Assembly (NCBI RefSeq): GCF_007741515.1
Contig: NZ_CP036263.1
Coordinates: forward strand, 1,798,001-1,862,000
Origin: Adhaeretor mobilis
Lineage (GTDB): Bacteria; Planctomycetota; Planctomycetia; Pirellulales; Lacipirellulaceae
Direction of reading: 5' to 3'
DNA length: 64,000 bases
The stretch's first letter is position 1, and every line of letters starts with the position of its first letter. Shown here one piece after another: positions 1-8,898 of this stretch. Below the pieces are notes generated by a model, which saw only the letters and a program-made list of their open reading frames with translations, had not been told where the DNA came from and did not search any database. The position numbers were made by a program, and so were the translations under genes.

Positions 1-676
1 AAACATTTGCAGCCGAACTAGCTGCATCTAACATTTGTCGATTGAATATCAGGCAGTGGGCTAGGCAAAAGCGTAACTTTGGCCTTTCGGCTGCGATGTG
101 CAGCAGATCGCTCGCCTGCGAATACTCATCGTTAGGCAAAGTGGTCGCGTGAAAGAGGAACGGAATATTACGCTCCTCAGCAAAATCCAGGAACTTGTTC
201 CCCGTGCTGAGGATTCCTATGGCATGCGACAAACAACCCACGGGATGAATCTTAATTCCATAGATTGGATAATCATGTTCTAAGTTCTTGAGGGCACGGA
301 GTTGGGGCTCCACGTCTCTAACAGGATCCAAGGAGACGAAAGGAATAAAGCGATTTGAAAGTTCGGGGCAAAAATCGAATATCTCACGCATCAACATGAG
401 ATTCTCTATCGAGTAGGGCGGATCGGAGAGCGGGCTTTGAACTCGCACTCTTTCACCGTGCTTCATCTTTGCCAAGTCGAAAGAAAGGTCAGGCAGCAAG
501 GGGAAGACAACGTTAACGTCAACCTTGCCAGCTAGCTGGCGGTAATAGAGACTTTCGGCCGACTGAGCATAGGGATACTCTCCGCAAATATAACTGCCGA
601 CCCCCACGCCGACATGGGAGTGAACGTCGATGGTCTTGTTTTGCAGGTCTTTTATCTTGAGATGCTTGTTGGCCAT
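1..676 (-). CDS. Amidohydrolase (amidohydrolase-2 type), C-terminus cut by window edge
   Basis: The reading frame is open from an ATG at 676 down to base 1, giving about 225 residues before the window ends. I translated it by hand. A metal-binding HxH signature, HSH at residues 19-21 in DVHSHVG, sits near the N-terminus. Further on are the GIKIHP and LAHC patterns typical of the amidohydrolase-2 TIM-barrel family, whose members are metal-dependent hydrolases or decarboxylases. The first half carries an aromatic, Cys-containing insertion. It lies downstream of and co-directional with the NagB-like gene at 811-1764, so it probably belongs to the same catabolic unit. A TTGACA element at 732-737 (read on the minus strand) could give it its own promoter. 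The substrate cannot be told from the sequence. Confidence 0.8.
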   Translation of the reverse strand, partial: MANKHLKIKDLQNKTIDVHSHVGVGVGSYICGEYPYAQSAESLYYRQLAGKVDVNVVFPLLPDLSFDLAKMKHGERVRVQSPLSDPPYSIENLMLMREIFDFCPELSNRFIPFVSLDPVRDVEPQLRALKNLEHDYPIYGIKIHPVGCLSHAIGILSTGNKFLDFAEERNIPFLFHATTLPNDEYSQASDLLHIAAERPKLRFCLAHCLIFNRQMLDAASSAANV

Positions 677-715
677 TTTAAACCGTCGATCTCGATACCT
701 AAACGGATCGTTGCT

Positions 716-737
716 TAACAGTGAACCATTGTGTCAA
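716..737 (-). promoter_or_regulatory. Possible promoter upstream of the amidohydrolase
   Basis: Read on the minus strand this is TTGACA followed by an AATG-containing spacer. It resembles the -35 half of the two stronger boxes at 3497-3524 and 8899-8926, including the shared TTGACA/GAC...AATG start. No good -10 hexamer follows at 16-17 bases, so this is the weakest member of the set. Confidence 0.3.
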
Positions 738-810
738 GTAGAAGCGAGAATGGGTCGAGAGAGTAACGCAGCCTGGTAGGTTCACTTGTTGCGCAGGACA
801 TCCGTTAGCA

Positions 811-1764
811 TTAGATAACCATCTCAGTACGTCTTTCGCTCGTTTCGGTACTGCAATCAGCAGCTACCGAGCCTGACAAAATCAATTCACTGTTAATCAC
901 CTGCAAAATACTTGCCGGTACCAAAGGAGTTACCGGGCCATGCGCGGCTAAGCGGGTGATGTATCGTTGCCATACCGACTCACCTGCACCAAAACCATTC
1001 CAGAAGCTTACTAGCTTGGAATTCTTGAGGTCTTTGGGGCCAATAGTAGCAGCTTTAGGAGGTACCCAGGACCAGTCTCCCGCGCTACCTGCATCAGCAT
1101 ACAGACTGTTTTGGCACACTGTGATCGGACTCAAATCGACGATCCTACTACCCTGTTCCAAGTAGCCATCCAGATCATCGGCGAATTCACGTCCTAAATG
1201 CGGTTCAAAGAATGCGATGTGCCCACACCACCCGATACCACCATAGCAAACGTCTGCACCGCCTTTGTCTTCCAACATCTTGCTATAGTCGTTGACATTC
1301 TTGTCATTCGGAAAATGTATCTGCTCGTCAGGCATTCGCAGTTCGGGACGGATTCGGTCGAACAAGTCGTGATACATCCAGTACTGAAAGCCCCCTTTCC
1401 AGTTCTTAGGGGCTGTCTTGCCATCTTCGTTGGCATATTCATCCATGTTAAAAGTATGCACATGATGGCAAGGAATATTCAAATCATTGATCATCTTAGC
1501 GACGAAGGCATAGTTTGGGTTCGGCGCTGGAAGAATGAGGACATATTGCTTCGAGCCTTCATCCAAGGCTCGCTTTATTCCGGAGACAATGTCCATCAAG
1601 AAGCTAAATTGGAAGGCAGTCTCATGCTCTATCACACGGATCTTGAGCTTGTCGGAAGGCGTATTCGTTATATCTTGCCGCTTGATCTGTCGCACACGTT
1701 GGCAGACTTCCTTGTCGCGAAACTCTAGATATTGTGACAGCTCATAATCAAACGAATTGGCCAT
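811..1764 (-). CDS. NagB-like glucosamine-6-phosphate deaminase homologue (divergent, paralogue 1)
   Basis: 317 residues, against about 266 for E. coli NagB. The family signatures are FNMDEYANEDG (the catalytic Asp72 region of NagB) and GGIGWCGHIAFFEP (NagB GVGNDGHIAFNEP). His143 and Glu148 equivalents are kept, but the Asp141 equivalent is Cys. The NagB phosphate-binding loop LPTGGTP is replaced by LPAPNPNY. NagB performs isomerisation and deamination of glucosamine-6-phosphate; this protein probably does related aldose/ketose chemistry on another, perhaps unphosphorylated, substrate (inference). It follows the aldolase gene at 1858-2667 by about 90 bases and has a paralogue at 9156-10094. 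Upstream of the ATG is a GGGATGAAG stretch that may serve as ribosome-binding site. Confidence 0.8.
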   Translation of the reverse strand: MANSFDYELSQYLEFRDKEVCQRVRQIKRQDITNTPSDKLKIRVIEHETAFQFSFLMDIVSGIKRALDEGSKQYVLILPAPNPNYAFVAKMINDLNIPCHHVHTFNMDEYANEDGKTAPKNWKGGFQYWMYHDLFDRIRPELRMPDEQIHFPNDKNVNDYSKMLEDKGGADVCYGGIGWCGHIAFFEPHLGREFADDLDGYLEQGSRIVDLSPITVCQNSLYADAGSAGDWSWVPPKAATIGPKDLKNSKLVSFWNGFGAGESVWQRYITRLAAHGPVTPLVPASILQVINSELILSGSVAADCSTETSERRTEMVI

Positions 1765-1857
1765 AATGACACTTCATCCCTTTTCTGTTCACTGCTAGTT
1801 AATTATTCCGATTTGCTCACGAATTCCCCGTATTGCCGCAACTTCACTACGCCGGCT

Positions 1858-2667
1858 CTAGGCGAGTTTATGCTTGTTTACGACATCATCTACCTCAGCT
1901 GAGTCCTTCACTACCTCACATAAGGCAGCTTGAAATGACATTGGACTCGGGACTTGAATTGCATTTCGACCGAATACCACCCCTCGGGCCCCTGCCTGCA
2001 CTTCGGAAGCAGCAAGCTCCAAAGCCTCTCGCTGTGTAGAGGTCTTTTCTGCCCCGAGTCCAAAAACCGGAACGGGACAGCTACTCGTCACTTCTTCAAA
2101 TTTACAAGTATTGAATGTTTTAATAGCATCGGCACCTAGTTCAGCGACAACTCTACTCCCAATCAGAATGTCTTCGTGCAATTCTTCGCTGGACATATTC
2201 GCGTGACCTGTAGGGAAATACTCACCTATAACTGGAATTCCTAGTCGGTGACAAGCAGTTGTCAGCGAAGAAAACACTTCAACATTGGCTGCGTCTCTTT
2301 CCTCGGATCCGGTCTGCAAGGTTAAGGAAACTAAGGCAATATCCATTCCCTCTCGAAAAGCATCCTCTGGCGAATAAGAATAGACACTCTTGGCGCTGAG
2401 GTAGTTGAATTTGAAGCAATAAACGGTATTCCAGTTTAAGCGGACCACCGATAGGGGACGTTTTGGTGAAGCAAAAATGCTGTGGCAGTGCCGCAACATT
2501 CCAGGTGCAAGCAATACCGCATCCACTATAGGATTAACGTTTGCAGCAGTCTTTCTTAAATCCTGCATTCCCGGAATGGGGCCATCGAAGAGTCCATGGT
2601 CAAAAGCAATGATGACCGCCCGACCATCGCCCAGCATGCGTTGCAACCTAATTTCACGTCCATCCAT
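1858..2667 (-). CDS. Class I aldolase of the DeoC/LsrF/archaeal FBP-aldolase type (paralogue 1)
   Basis: 269 residues forming a predicted TIM barrel. The N-terminal AFDHGLFDGPIPG matches the FDHG signature of LsrF and archaeal-type fructose-bisphosphate aldolases. ADAIKTFNT carries the expected Schiff-base lysine on barrel strand 6, and a glycine-rich phosphate-type loop (GARGVVFGRNAIQ) lies near the C-terminus. Such enzymes cleave or form ketose (phosphate) C-C bonds, or act as thiolases as in LsrF. The gene starts 14 bases after the DeoR regulator gene and precedes the NagB-like gene, so the three are likely cotranscribed. A second, only moderately similar aldolase is at 6442-7278. The exact substrate is unknown. 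Confidence 0.85.
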   Translation of the reverse strand: MDGREIRLQRMLGDGRAVIIAFDHGLFDGPIPGMQDLRKTAANVNPIVDAVLLAPGMLRHCHSIFASPKRPLSVVRLNWNTVYCFKFNYLSAKSVYSYSPEDAFREGMDIALVSLTLQTGSEERDAANVEVFSSLTTACHRLGIPVIGEYFPTGHANMSSEELHEDILIGSRVVAELGADAIKTFNTCKFEEVTSSCPVPVFGLGAEKTSTQREALELAASEVQAGARGVVFGRNAIQVPSPMSFQAALCEVVKDSAEVDDVVNKHKLA

Positions 2668-2681
2668 TTGAGCTATTTCCC

Positions 2682-3479
2682 TTAAACTTTTTTGATTTTC
2701 AAGCCTCGACTCGTCAATTGCCTTGCCACGTTTCGATTAACTTTCTTGTCGGTAATCAAGAGATCGATATCGGACAAAACTGCATATCGTACGGGGCCAT
2801 TTCGACCTAGCTTTGAACTATCGCATACAACCACGGCGCGATCGGCACACGCCACCATTCGCTCAGCGATACGAGCAGTCTCCAAGTCACCAGCAAAACT
2901 GCCTCTAGAGGCACTAACACCATCGCTTCCAAGGAATGCCACGTCCGCAGTTATTTTCTCCAACATCAACTCCGTCAAAGGCCCCGCCAAGTCTGGATTC
3001 CCCCCTCTGACTTGACCGCCGAGCAGTTGCAATCTCGTATTTCCTCTCGCCCACAACTCGCTTGCTATGACTAAGCTTGCCGTTACGACTGTTAACTCCA
3101 TGCTTAGATTTGCTAACACCCGTGCCAATTCAAGTGTCGTGGTGCCTGTATCCAAGAATATCGTTTGGCCCGGTTCGATCTCCTCAACAGCCGCTTTGCC
3201 AATACGCTGTTTTTCAACGAGGTGAGAGCGACGATGCTCCTCAAAATCAAATTCAAAAGTAATTCGTCGGGCCACCATCGCCCCCCCATAGCATGGTAGG
3301 GCAATGCCTTCCTTCTGAAGCTGCTTCAAGTCACGCCGAACGGTCATTTCACTAACATCCAGCTGAGACGCCAACTCGGAAGTTGAGACATTCTCGTGGT
3401 CTTCTAGCAATTTGGCTAGAATTAATCGACGTTTCTGACCATCCGCTGAACTACGAGGCATTGTCCTTGATTCTCCCAT
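2682..3479 (-). CDS. DeoR-family transcriptional regulator
   Basis: 265 residues. The N-terminal DeoR winged helix is evident (LASQLDVSEMTVRRDLKQL, residues about 36-54), followed by the sugar-phosphate isomerase-like sensor domain with its FLDTGTTTLELA loop and the GSDGVSASRGSF and DSSKLGRNG motifs. DeoR proteins usually repress sugar catabolic operons and respond to phosphorylated sugars. The gene leads the operon that continues with an aldolase and a NagB-like protein. The first ATG has little Shine-Dalgarno; an internal ATG at 3461 is preceded by GGGAGAATCAAGG and may be the true start. A strong promoter-like box at 3497-3524 lies just upstream and shares direct repeats with the aminotransferase promoter, suggesting autoregulation. 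Confidence 0.9.
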   Translation of the reverse strand: MGESRTMPRSSADGQKRRLILAKLLEDHENVSTSELASQLDVSEMTVRRDLKQLQKEGIALPCYGGAMVARRITFEFDFEEHRRSHLVEKQRIGKAAVEEIEPGQTIFLDTGTTTLELARVLANLSMELTVVTASLVIASELWARGNTRLQLLGGQVRGGNPDLAGPLTELMLEKITADVAFLGSDGVSASRGSFAGDLETARIAERMVACADRAVVVCDSSKLGRNGPVRYAVLSDIDLLITDKKVNRNVARQLTSRGLKIKKV

Positions 3480-3496
3480 TGCTTGCGTTGTGTTCG

Positions 3497-3524
3497 ATTA
3501 TGGTACAATACAACATTACGTCAA
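3497..3524 (-). promoter_or_regulatory. Promoter with direct-repeat operator upstream of the DeoR gene
   Basis: On the minus strand: TTGACG, a 16-base spacer, then CATAAT. The spacer contains TAATGT-TG-TATTGT, a near-perfect direct hexamer repeat. The same layout, with only a few mismatches, occurs at 8899-8926 upstream of the aminotransferase. Direct repeats overlapping the promoter fit binding by a DeoR-type repressor. The expected transcription start is around 3490. Confidence 0.6.
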
Positions 3525-3686
3525 GCCCCCCGCTCGCGCCGTTTTGTTGAATCGCCTAGAGGGCGTTAGTGACAGGAATAAAATGCACTGAAGAAATCCT
3601 TCTGCACACCAGCAGTCGAACACATTCGAGTTTGACAGCAAGCCACACCGCATTGAGCGATAGAGGCAAATCAGAATCGAAAGACG

Positions 3687-6083
3687 TTACTTCTTGTTTC
3701 TCGTATCTGGAAGGAGGCTCAGAAGCATTCCTGTGACGATTCCCGCCAAGAGAGAGCCTGGCATGATCCACAGGAATCCTAGGTCAAAGATTCCGTAAAA
3801 CGCGATGCCGATGGCCGTGGCAGTGCTCGCTCCGGCAGCTAGTAGTGTACCGAGCGACGTAGCCCAGGGAACGAACATGGCCATGAAGAACAACACGAAG
3901 AGCGGAGCGACCAGCAAGTTGGCCACCTTGAAAGTGGCCTCCAACAAATTGCCTGGAACGAGGCCGGCGTAGCAACTCAAGACGACGACCGCCGCCCCTA
4001 CCAGCCAAGAGACATATTTGGCCAATCGCACATGATCGGTCTCCGATTTTTTGTCTCTCCGAAAACGATCGACGAGATCGACGGTGATGACCGAGCAAGA
4101 CGAGTTTATTCCAGAGGAGAGACTACTCATCGCCGCAGCCAGCAGTGCGGCCACGACAAGACCACTGATACCGACTGGTAGCCCTAGAAGAATGAAGCGA
4201 GGCAAGAGCATATCGGCGCTGGACGCAATTGTTTGGCCGTCGGCAAGCATCCATGGACGGCTTTGAAAGTAGGCCAGCAAAGCAAAACCGAGAATCCCCA
4301 AGAAGGCGGTAACCAAGCCGCTCGTGCCCACCGAGATGGCGAACATTCGTCGTGCCGCTTTCACGTCCCGTGTCGCAAGATAACGCTGGATCGCCATTTG
4401 ATCTGAGCCGGCGGTGCAAATGTACCAAGTAAATGAAGCGGTAAAAGCCGCTGCAATGGTAACGCGCGATCCGGGATCGAACCAGAGTTTCGGAGGATCC
4501 CAAGTGGCTGCCCACTCGGTTGGCCACCAAGCGTCGACCCCACCGAGATGAACTGTGATGATCACCATCGTCAGTACTGCACCGCCAAACAGGATGAAGG
4601 TCTGCACGACGTCGGTCAACACGACGGCCCGAATTCCACCCATCGACGTGTAGATTACGGTCACGACCCCCAGCACGGCGCATGCGTAGGGAATGGCAGA
4701 CGGATCCCAGCCGAGCAATGGAATCAGCACCTTACTCGTGGTCGCATAGATGATCATCGCCATCCACATGAGCCGTAATGATAGAAAGAAAAACGAGCCG
4801 AGGAGACACACACCGGCTCCCAATCGCAGTTCCAGGATTTCGTAGGCGCTGGTGACTTGAAGCTTCATGAAAAAGGGAATCATCAGCCATCCGACAACGA
4901 GCACAATAAACGGGTAGGCGGCGAGCTGGGCCAGGATCATCGGTCCGTGCTGAATCATCTCGCCCGGCATGGCTAGATAGGTGAGCGTACTCAGCAGGGT
5001 GGCAAAGAGCGACAGGCCGACTGCCCACGGCTTCATAGTCCTTCCACCGAGCAGATAGTCGTCCGTCGTCTTCGTTCGGCGTGAGTAGTACCACCCCACA
5101 CCGATCATCCCGAGGGCATAGCCCGCAATCACCAACCAGTCGAGCGCGGTGATACTGTGGCCGACTCGACGCCCGATACGCAAAATGGCTGCAGCCGCCG
5201 CCACGCGCACATCAGGATCGGTGTCATCCAGTAACTCGACCAATGTGGCCACATCTGCCATCGCCCCCCCGTGGGCCAAGCCATGGCAGACCTCCGCTTT
5301 TTCATTTGGCTCCCCCGTTCGAGCGATCTGGATCAGTTCCTCTCGAAAGCCTTCTCTCTCATCCTCTTCCACCGATGCGATGAAAGCAGAGCTAAGTAGG
5401 TAAGCCCGAGCGGCTGTACCATTAGGTTCAGCCTTGGTGGCATCGATTAGCTTATTTCGACTATCCGCCAACAGATCGGGCAAGAAACGGAGGGCATAAG
5501 CAGCGCTTTGCCGAGAGAGTGCATCCTCTGCCTCAATCCGCTGTACGAGTTCCGCCCGATGCTCGCGGTCAGCCGGAGAACCTGCTAGGGCCCAAAGAGT
5601 GCATACGGCCAGCGCCGCATCTTCTGATTGGGTCGCCTCTTCAAAAACAGGTCGCATCTGGGGCTCGACCTGATACCCGAGTTTCCCCAGTGTCTCAGCG
5701 GCGTTTACTCGGTCGGGACCTTCCAGATCGAGAAACGCCTCGCGGATTTTGCCAACCCAAGACGGACGTTCCTCTTGTGAACTTGTTTGGGCAAGCACGC
5801 GCCAGATACCGATGCGATATCCAGGCTCTACTTTGTTGATCTCTAACTCTTCTTCGAACGCCTCACGAACGCCCTGTGGATAGCCAAGTGTCAATAGGGC
5901 TTCGGCCGCATGCACTTTGGCCCAACCACTTTCTCCCTCTAGGCCGATCCGCAGTTGGCCGACCGCCCGCTCTCGCAATTCATCGGAAAGAACCTCCCCT
6001 TTAGCCTCTGCTCTACCCACGCAGGGCCAAGTCAAAAAAAGAAGCAACAGGCATGCCAGAAGTATGGATCGTTGTTTACGCAT
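3687..6083 (-). CDS. Sodium:solute symporter with an N-terminal secreted HEAT-repeat domain
   Basis: The ATG at 6083 is chosen because a signal peptide follows it (MRKQRSILLACLLLLF...); an upstream ATG at 6170 only adds a polar tail. About 798 residues. After the signal peptide come roughly 300 residues of alpha-helical HEAT-like repeats (for example AEALLTLGYPQGVREAF and DPDVRVAAAAAILRIGR). The SSS/SLC5 transporter then begins (WLVIAGYALGMIGVGWYYSRR, then DDYLLGGRTMKPW, the typical SSS entry), with about 13 membrane segments and SSLSSGINSSCSVITVDLV as the conserved core motif. The transporter probably imports the pathway's substrate with Na+; the HEAT part would lie outside the cytoplasm and could hold or sense ligand (inference). 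The gene ends the operon that starts with the aminotransferase. Confidence 0.88.
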   Translation of the reverse strand: MRKQRSILLACLLLLFLTWPCVGRAEAKGEVLSDELRERAVGQLRIGLEGESGWAKVHAAEALLTLGYPQGVREAFEEELEINKVEPGYRIGIWRVLAQTSSQEERPSWVGKIREAFLDLEGPDRVNAAETLGKLGYQVEPQMRPVFEEATQSEDAALAVCTLWALAGSPADREHRAELVQRIEAEDALSRQSAAYALRFLPDLLADSRNKLIDATKAEPNGTAARAYLLSSAFIASVEEDEREGFREELIQIARTGEPNEKAEVCHGLAHGGAMADVATLVELLDDTDPDVRVAAAAAILRIGRRVGHSITALDWLVIAGYALGMIGVGWYYSRRTKTTDDYLLGGRTMKPWAVGLSLFATLLSTLTYLAMPGEMIQHGPMILAQLAAYPFIVLVVGWLMIPFFMKLQVTSAYEILELRLGAGVCLLGSFFFLSLRLMWMAMIIYATTSKVLIPLLGWDPSAIPYACAVLGVVTVIYTSMGGIRAVVLTDVVQTFILFGGAVLTMVIITVHLGGVDAWWPTEWAATWDPPKLWFDPGSRVTIAAAFTASFTWYICTAGSDQMAIQRYLATRDVKAARRMFAISVGTSGLVTAFLGILGFALLAYFQSRPWMLADGQTIASSADMLLPRFILLGLPVGISGLVVAALLAAAMSSLSSGINSSCSVITVDLVDRFRRDKKSETDHVRLAKYVSWLVGAAVVVLSCYAGLVPGNLLEATFKVANLLVAPLFVLFFMAMFVPWATSLGTLLAAGASTATAIGIAFYGIFDLGFLWIMPGSLLAGIVTGMLLSLLPDTRNKK

Positions 6084-6245
6084 AATTGCCTGTTGCGTCC
6101 ATTCGCAAATGGTATGCAGGGTAGGTAAAATCGCTCGATGGTGCCGACACGTGATCAGGGGGGCAATCAATAATCCCTCTTAAGCGGCCCGGCGGACAGC
6201 GTAGTGCCAGAGAACACTGCACGCGCGGAGCTTTCGTAGTTCGCC

Positions 6246-6419
6246 TCACTCCAGCAGTTCCTTCCAACTCGTATTCACATGGCGCTGGAGTAACTCTTGT
6301 GGGCAATCGAACAGTGCCTCATGAATTCCACCTGCTGGTACAGCTAGGGGCCTTCCGTCATCCACACTCATCGGACGTTCACTGGCAACTACAGTATTCA
6401 TGTTCGCGACCACATCCAT
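6246..6419 (-). CDS. Possible small protein of 57 residues between the aldolase and the symporter
   Basis: A frame with ATG at 6419 and TGA at 6246-6248 fills most of the 358-base gap between the symporter start and the aldolase stop, beginning 22 bases after the latter. The translation begins MDVVANMNTVVASERPMSVD, contains AVPAGGIHEALFDCP and ends VNTSWKELLE. It has no membrane segment or signal peptide and a normal amino-acid composition. I recognise no family. It may be a real small operon gene or the remnant C-terminus of a lost gene; no clear Shine-Dalgarno precedes it. Confidence 0.4.
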   Translation of the reverse strand: MDVVANMNTVVASERPMSVDDGRPLAVPAGGIHEALFDCPQELLQRHVNTSWKELLE

Positions 6420-6441
6420 TAAGGCTGCCCCGGCAGGTCTG

Positions 6442-7278
6442 CTATGCCTGTAAGCAAGCGAATGCTTCTTCCACCGAAGCTTCTTCGTGCAACAAAGCCA
6501 TGAGTGCTTTGGTGATGCCGGCAGGGTTCTCGTGCTGGATCACGTTGCGGCCGTAGACGATGCCCGACACTCCTTGTTCAAGCAGGCCTTGAGTTCTTTC
6601 TAGAATTTCCTTATCCGAAACCTTCCCCCCTCCACGTACAAGGACCGGGATGCCTCCCGCCGCTTCAACCACTTTGTGATAAACTGAGACATCGTCGGTT
6701 GGGTCGGCCTTGATGATATCTGCGCCCAGCTCGACGGCTTGGCGAACTAGATGCGTGATCTTTGTTTCATCTCCATCTACCATATAGCCACCCGCCTCAT
6801 GATTGGGACGAAAGACCAGCGGCTCGACCATCATGGGCATTGCATAGTGGTCGCACTCAACCTTGAGCTGGTTGATATTAGCCACACACTGATGATTCAC
6901 GTCAGGTGCACCCGGGATGAGAAACAAGTTGACGCAGACGCATACCGCATCAAGCTGCACTGCTTGCAGGGCGGCATTCGCGACGATTTCGCTATAGCGG
7001 CAATCAGGAAGTTCGCTCCCATAGATATTGGCTGTGTCGGTCCGCATAACTAACGACGGCTTTTGGCGGCCGGGCATCGACTGCAGATGTCTAGCCTGGC
7101 CGATGGTAAGCTGAATCGCATCGGGGGCGGCTTCAACGAGCGTAGGTATCACCTTTCGCATGTCTTCAATGCCGCGGAGAAATCCGGGCTGGTTGAAGAA
7201 TCCGTGGTCAATCGCGACGTCTAAACAGCGGTTCGACTGGGGGTGAAACAGACGATTCAGTCGGTAGGTCTTTGTCAT
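6442..7278 (-). CDS. Class I aldolase of the DeoC/LsrF type (paralogue 2)
   Basis: 278 residues. DVAIDHGFFNQPGF matches the (F)DHG entry motif of the LsrF/DhnA aldolase group. GADIIKADPTDD supplies the Schiff-base lysine, and PVLVRGGGKVSD followed by GVSGIVYGRNVIQ supply the two glycine-rich substrate loops. The middle stretch is Cys-rich (AVCVCVN). It is a distant paralogue of the aldolase at 1858-2667, so the island encodes two separate aldolase-type steps or two substrates. It starts 48 bases after the aminotransferase stop codon and is followed by a small frame and the symporter, consistent with one operon reading leftward from about 8890. The substrate is unknown. Confidence 0.85.
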   Translation of the reverse strand: MTKTYRLNRLFHPQSNRCLDVAIDHGFFNQPGFLRGIEDMRKVIPTLVEAAPDAIQLTIGQARHLQSMPGRQKPSLVMRTDTANIYGSELPDCRYSEIVANAALQAVQLDAVCVCVNLFLIPGAPDVNHQCVANINQLKVECDHYAMPMMVEPLVFRPNHEAGGYMVDGDETKITHLVRQAVELGADIIKADPTDDVSVYHKVVEAAGGIPVLVRGGGKVSDKEILERTQGLLEQGVSGIVYGRNVIQHENPAGITKALMALLHEEASVEEAFACLQA

Positions 7279-7326
7279 TGTCTTTTAATAGGGATTGGAG
7301 ATTGATCGTTCACACTTAACAGGCTG

Positions 7327-8724
7327 CTACATTCCAAGCTCTCGGGCGGTCTCTCCGATTGATTCGTCAATGATGTCGAGCCCCTTCAATAGAGCGTCGT
7401 CATCCATCACGACCGGCGGGCTCATCCTGAGAATGTGCCCGGCTGGAATCCACGCAAGTCCCTTCTTAAACGCCTTCTGGTAGACCATTGCTCCCGCTTC
7501 GTTGAACGGTTCTTTCGTCGCTTTGTCTTTGACAAGCTCGATGCCCATCAGGCACCCTTTGGCTCGCACATCTCCAACCATGGCGTGCTCTTCTTTCATG
7601 CGCTCCATTCTTTCCAGGGCTAATTCGCCCAAGTACGTTGCACGCTCAAGTAAGTTCTCTTCTTCGATAACTTCGGTGGAAGCGAGAGCGGCAGCACAGG
7701 CCATCGGATTGCCTCCGTAGCTGCTAGATGCGGAAATAGCCTCGAACGATTCCTTGTAGGGCTCGCGTACTGCTACGCAGGTCACGGGAAAACCATTGCC
7801 AAATCCTTTACCAATGGAGACGATGTCGGGAACAACATCCCAGTGCTCCATGCAAAGCCATTTTCCTGTGCGCCCCCAGCTGGTGAGCACTTCGTCGGCC
7901 ATCAGGAGAATCTGCTTTTCGTCGCAGTATTGCCTCAGTTTTGGGAAGAAGTCGTCGGGGGGCATGATCGAGCCACCCCATCCCTGAATGGGTTCCAAGA
8001 CAAAACCAGCCACCGACCCTACCGTTCCTTTGTCGATGTACTGGTCGAAGAACTCGATGTATTTGTCCGTATCGATCGTCCCGTCGCCCTTAACCCACAT
8101 CGGTCGATACGCATCCGGACGAGGGACCATGTGCATGCCTGGTGCCCGCACGGGTCCGTAGACGGATGAACGGATGTGGCCAAGAGAGACTCCGCCATAG
8201 GTCTTGCCATGATAATCGTAGAAACAGGAAAGCATCTCGTGCTTGCCGGTGGCGGCGCGTAGTACCCGTTGCCCTGCTTCGACGGCAGTTGTGCCGGAAT
8301 CGTAGAACTGAAAACCATTGAGATCCCCAGGTAACACCTCGGCCAGCTTCTCTACCAACCGCGTCTTGATGTCGGTTGTAAAGTCATGGCAATTCATCAG
8401 AGTTGCCGCGGCTTTTTGTACCGCTTCGGTCACTTTCGGGTGGCAATGGCCGAGGGTTGTCACGTAGATGCCAGAAGAGAAGTCGATGTATCGGTTGCCA
8501 TCGACATCGGTCAGCTCGCAGCCTTTTCCTGATTCAAACGCAACGGGAAAAAGCTTGACTTGACCGCTCAAGCCCTTGAAGTATTTCGTGCAGCGTTCGT
8601 GCAGCTCTTTGGACTTTGGACCCGGCGGCTCGACATTGATGTGGGGCGTTCGTTCTGGATCGATGGCTGCCCATTGAGAACGATAGGCAGGGCGTGTAGT
8701 AGTTTTTAGTTCAGGCATATTCAA
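7327..8724 (-). CDS. Class III pyridoxal-phosphate aminotransferase
   Basis: 465 residues, normal for the family. The PLP-binding lysine is in IVSIGKGFGNGFP; MADEVLTSWGRTGKW corresponds to the family signature DEVQTGFGRTG with Q-T-G-F changed to L-T-S-W. YIDFSSGIYVTTLGHCHP is the usual N-terminal substrate segment. The closest named enzymes are 4-aminobutyrate or omega-amino acid:oxoacid transaminases, which move an amino group from a terminal amine to 2-oxoglutarate or pyruvate. In this neighbourhood it might use an amino-sugar-derived or aminated intermediate (inference). It is first in an operon with the second aldolase and the symporter, with a well-formed promoter at 8899-8926. Confidence 0.9.
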   Translation of the reverse strand: MNMPELKTTTRPAYRSQWAAIDPERTPHINVEPPGPKSKELHERCTKYFKGLSGQVKLFPVAFESGKGCELTDVDGNRYIDFSSGIYVTTLGHCHPKVTEAVQKAAATLMNCHDFTTDIKTRLVEKLAEVLPGDLNGFQFYDSGTTAVEAGQRVLRAATGKHEMLSCFYDYHGKTYGGVSLGHIRSSVYGPVRAPGMHMVPRPDAYRPMWVKGDGTIDTDKYIEFFDQYIDKGTVGSVAGFVLEPIQGWGGSIMPPDDFFPKLRQYCDEKQILLMADEVLTSWGRTGKWLCMEHWDVVPDIVSIGKGFGNGFPVTCVAVREPYKESFEAISASSSYGGNPMACAAALASTEVIEEENLLERATYLGELALERMERMKEEHAMVGDVRAKGCLMGIELVKDKATKEPFNEAGAMVYQKAFKKGLAWIPAGHILRMSPPVVMDDDALLKGLDIIDESIGETARELGM

Positions 8725-8898
8725 ACCATAAAGTGTGGTAATCTGTTTCCAACTACTGACGTCATGTCCTGCAGGTCAATAAAGCTAAACATGAATCGAT
8801 TTCGCGAGGCATCACAAAGAACCTTCTCTTGACTTTCCGAGACTCTGGTAATCTTCATGCGCGTATTGCAGGGCAGTCACTCCCGTCATATATGTGGG

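Noticed and set aside
98-283. Short plus-strand frame
   Set aside because: It is antisense to a convincing amidohydrolase frame running off the left edge.
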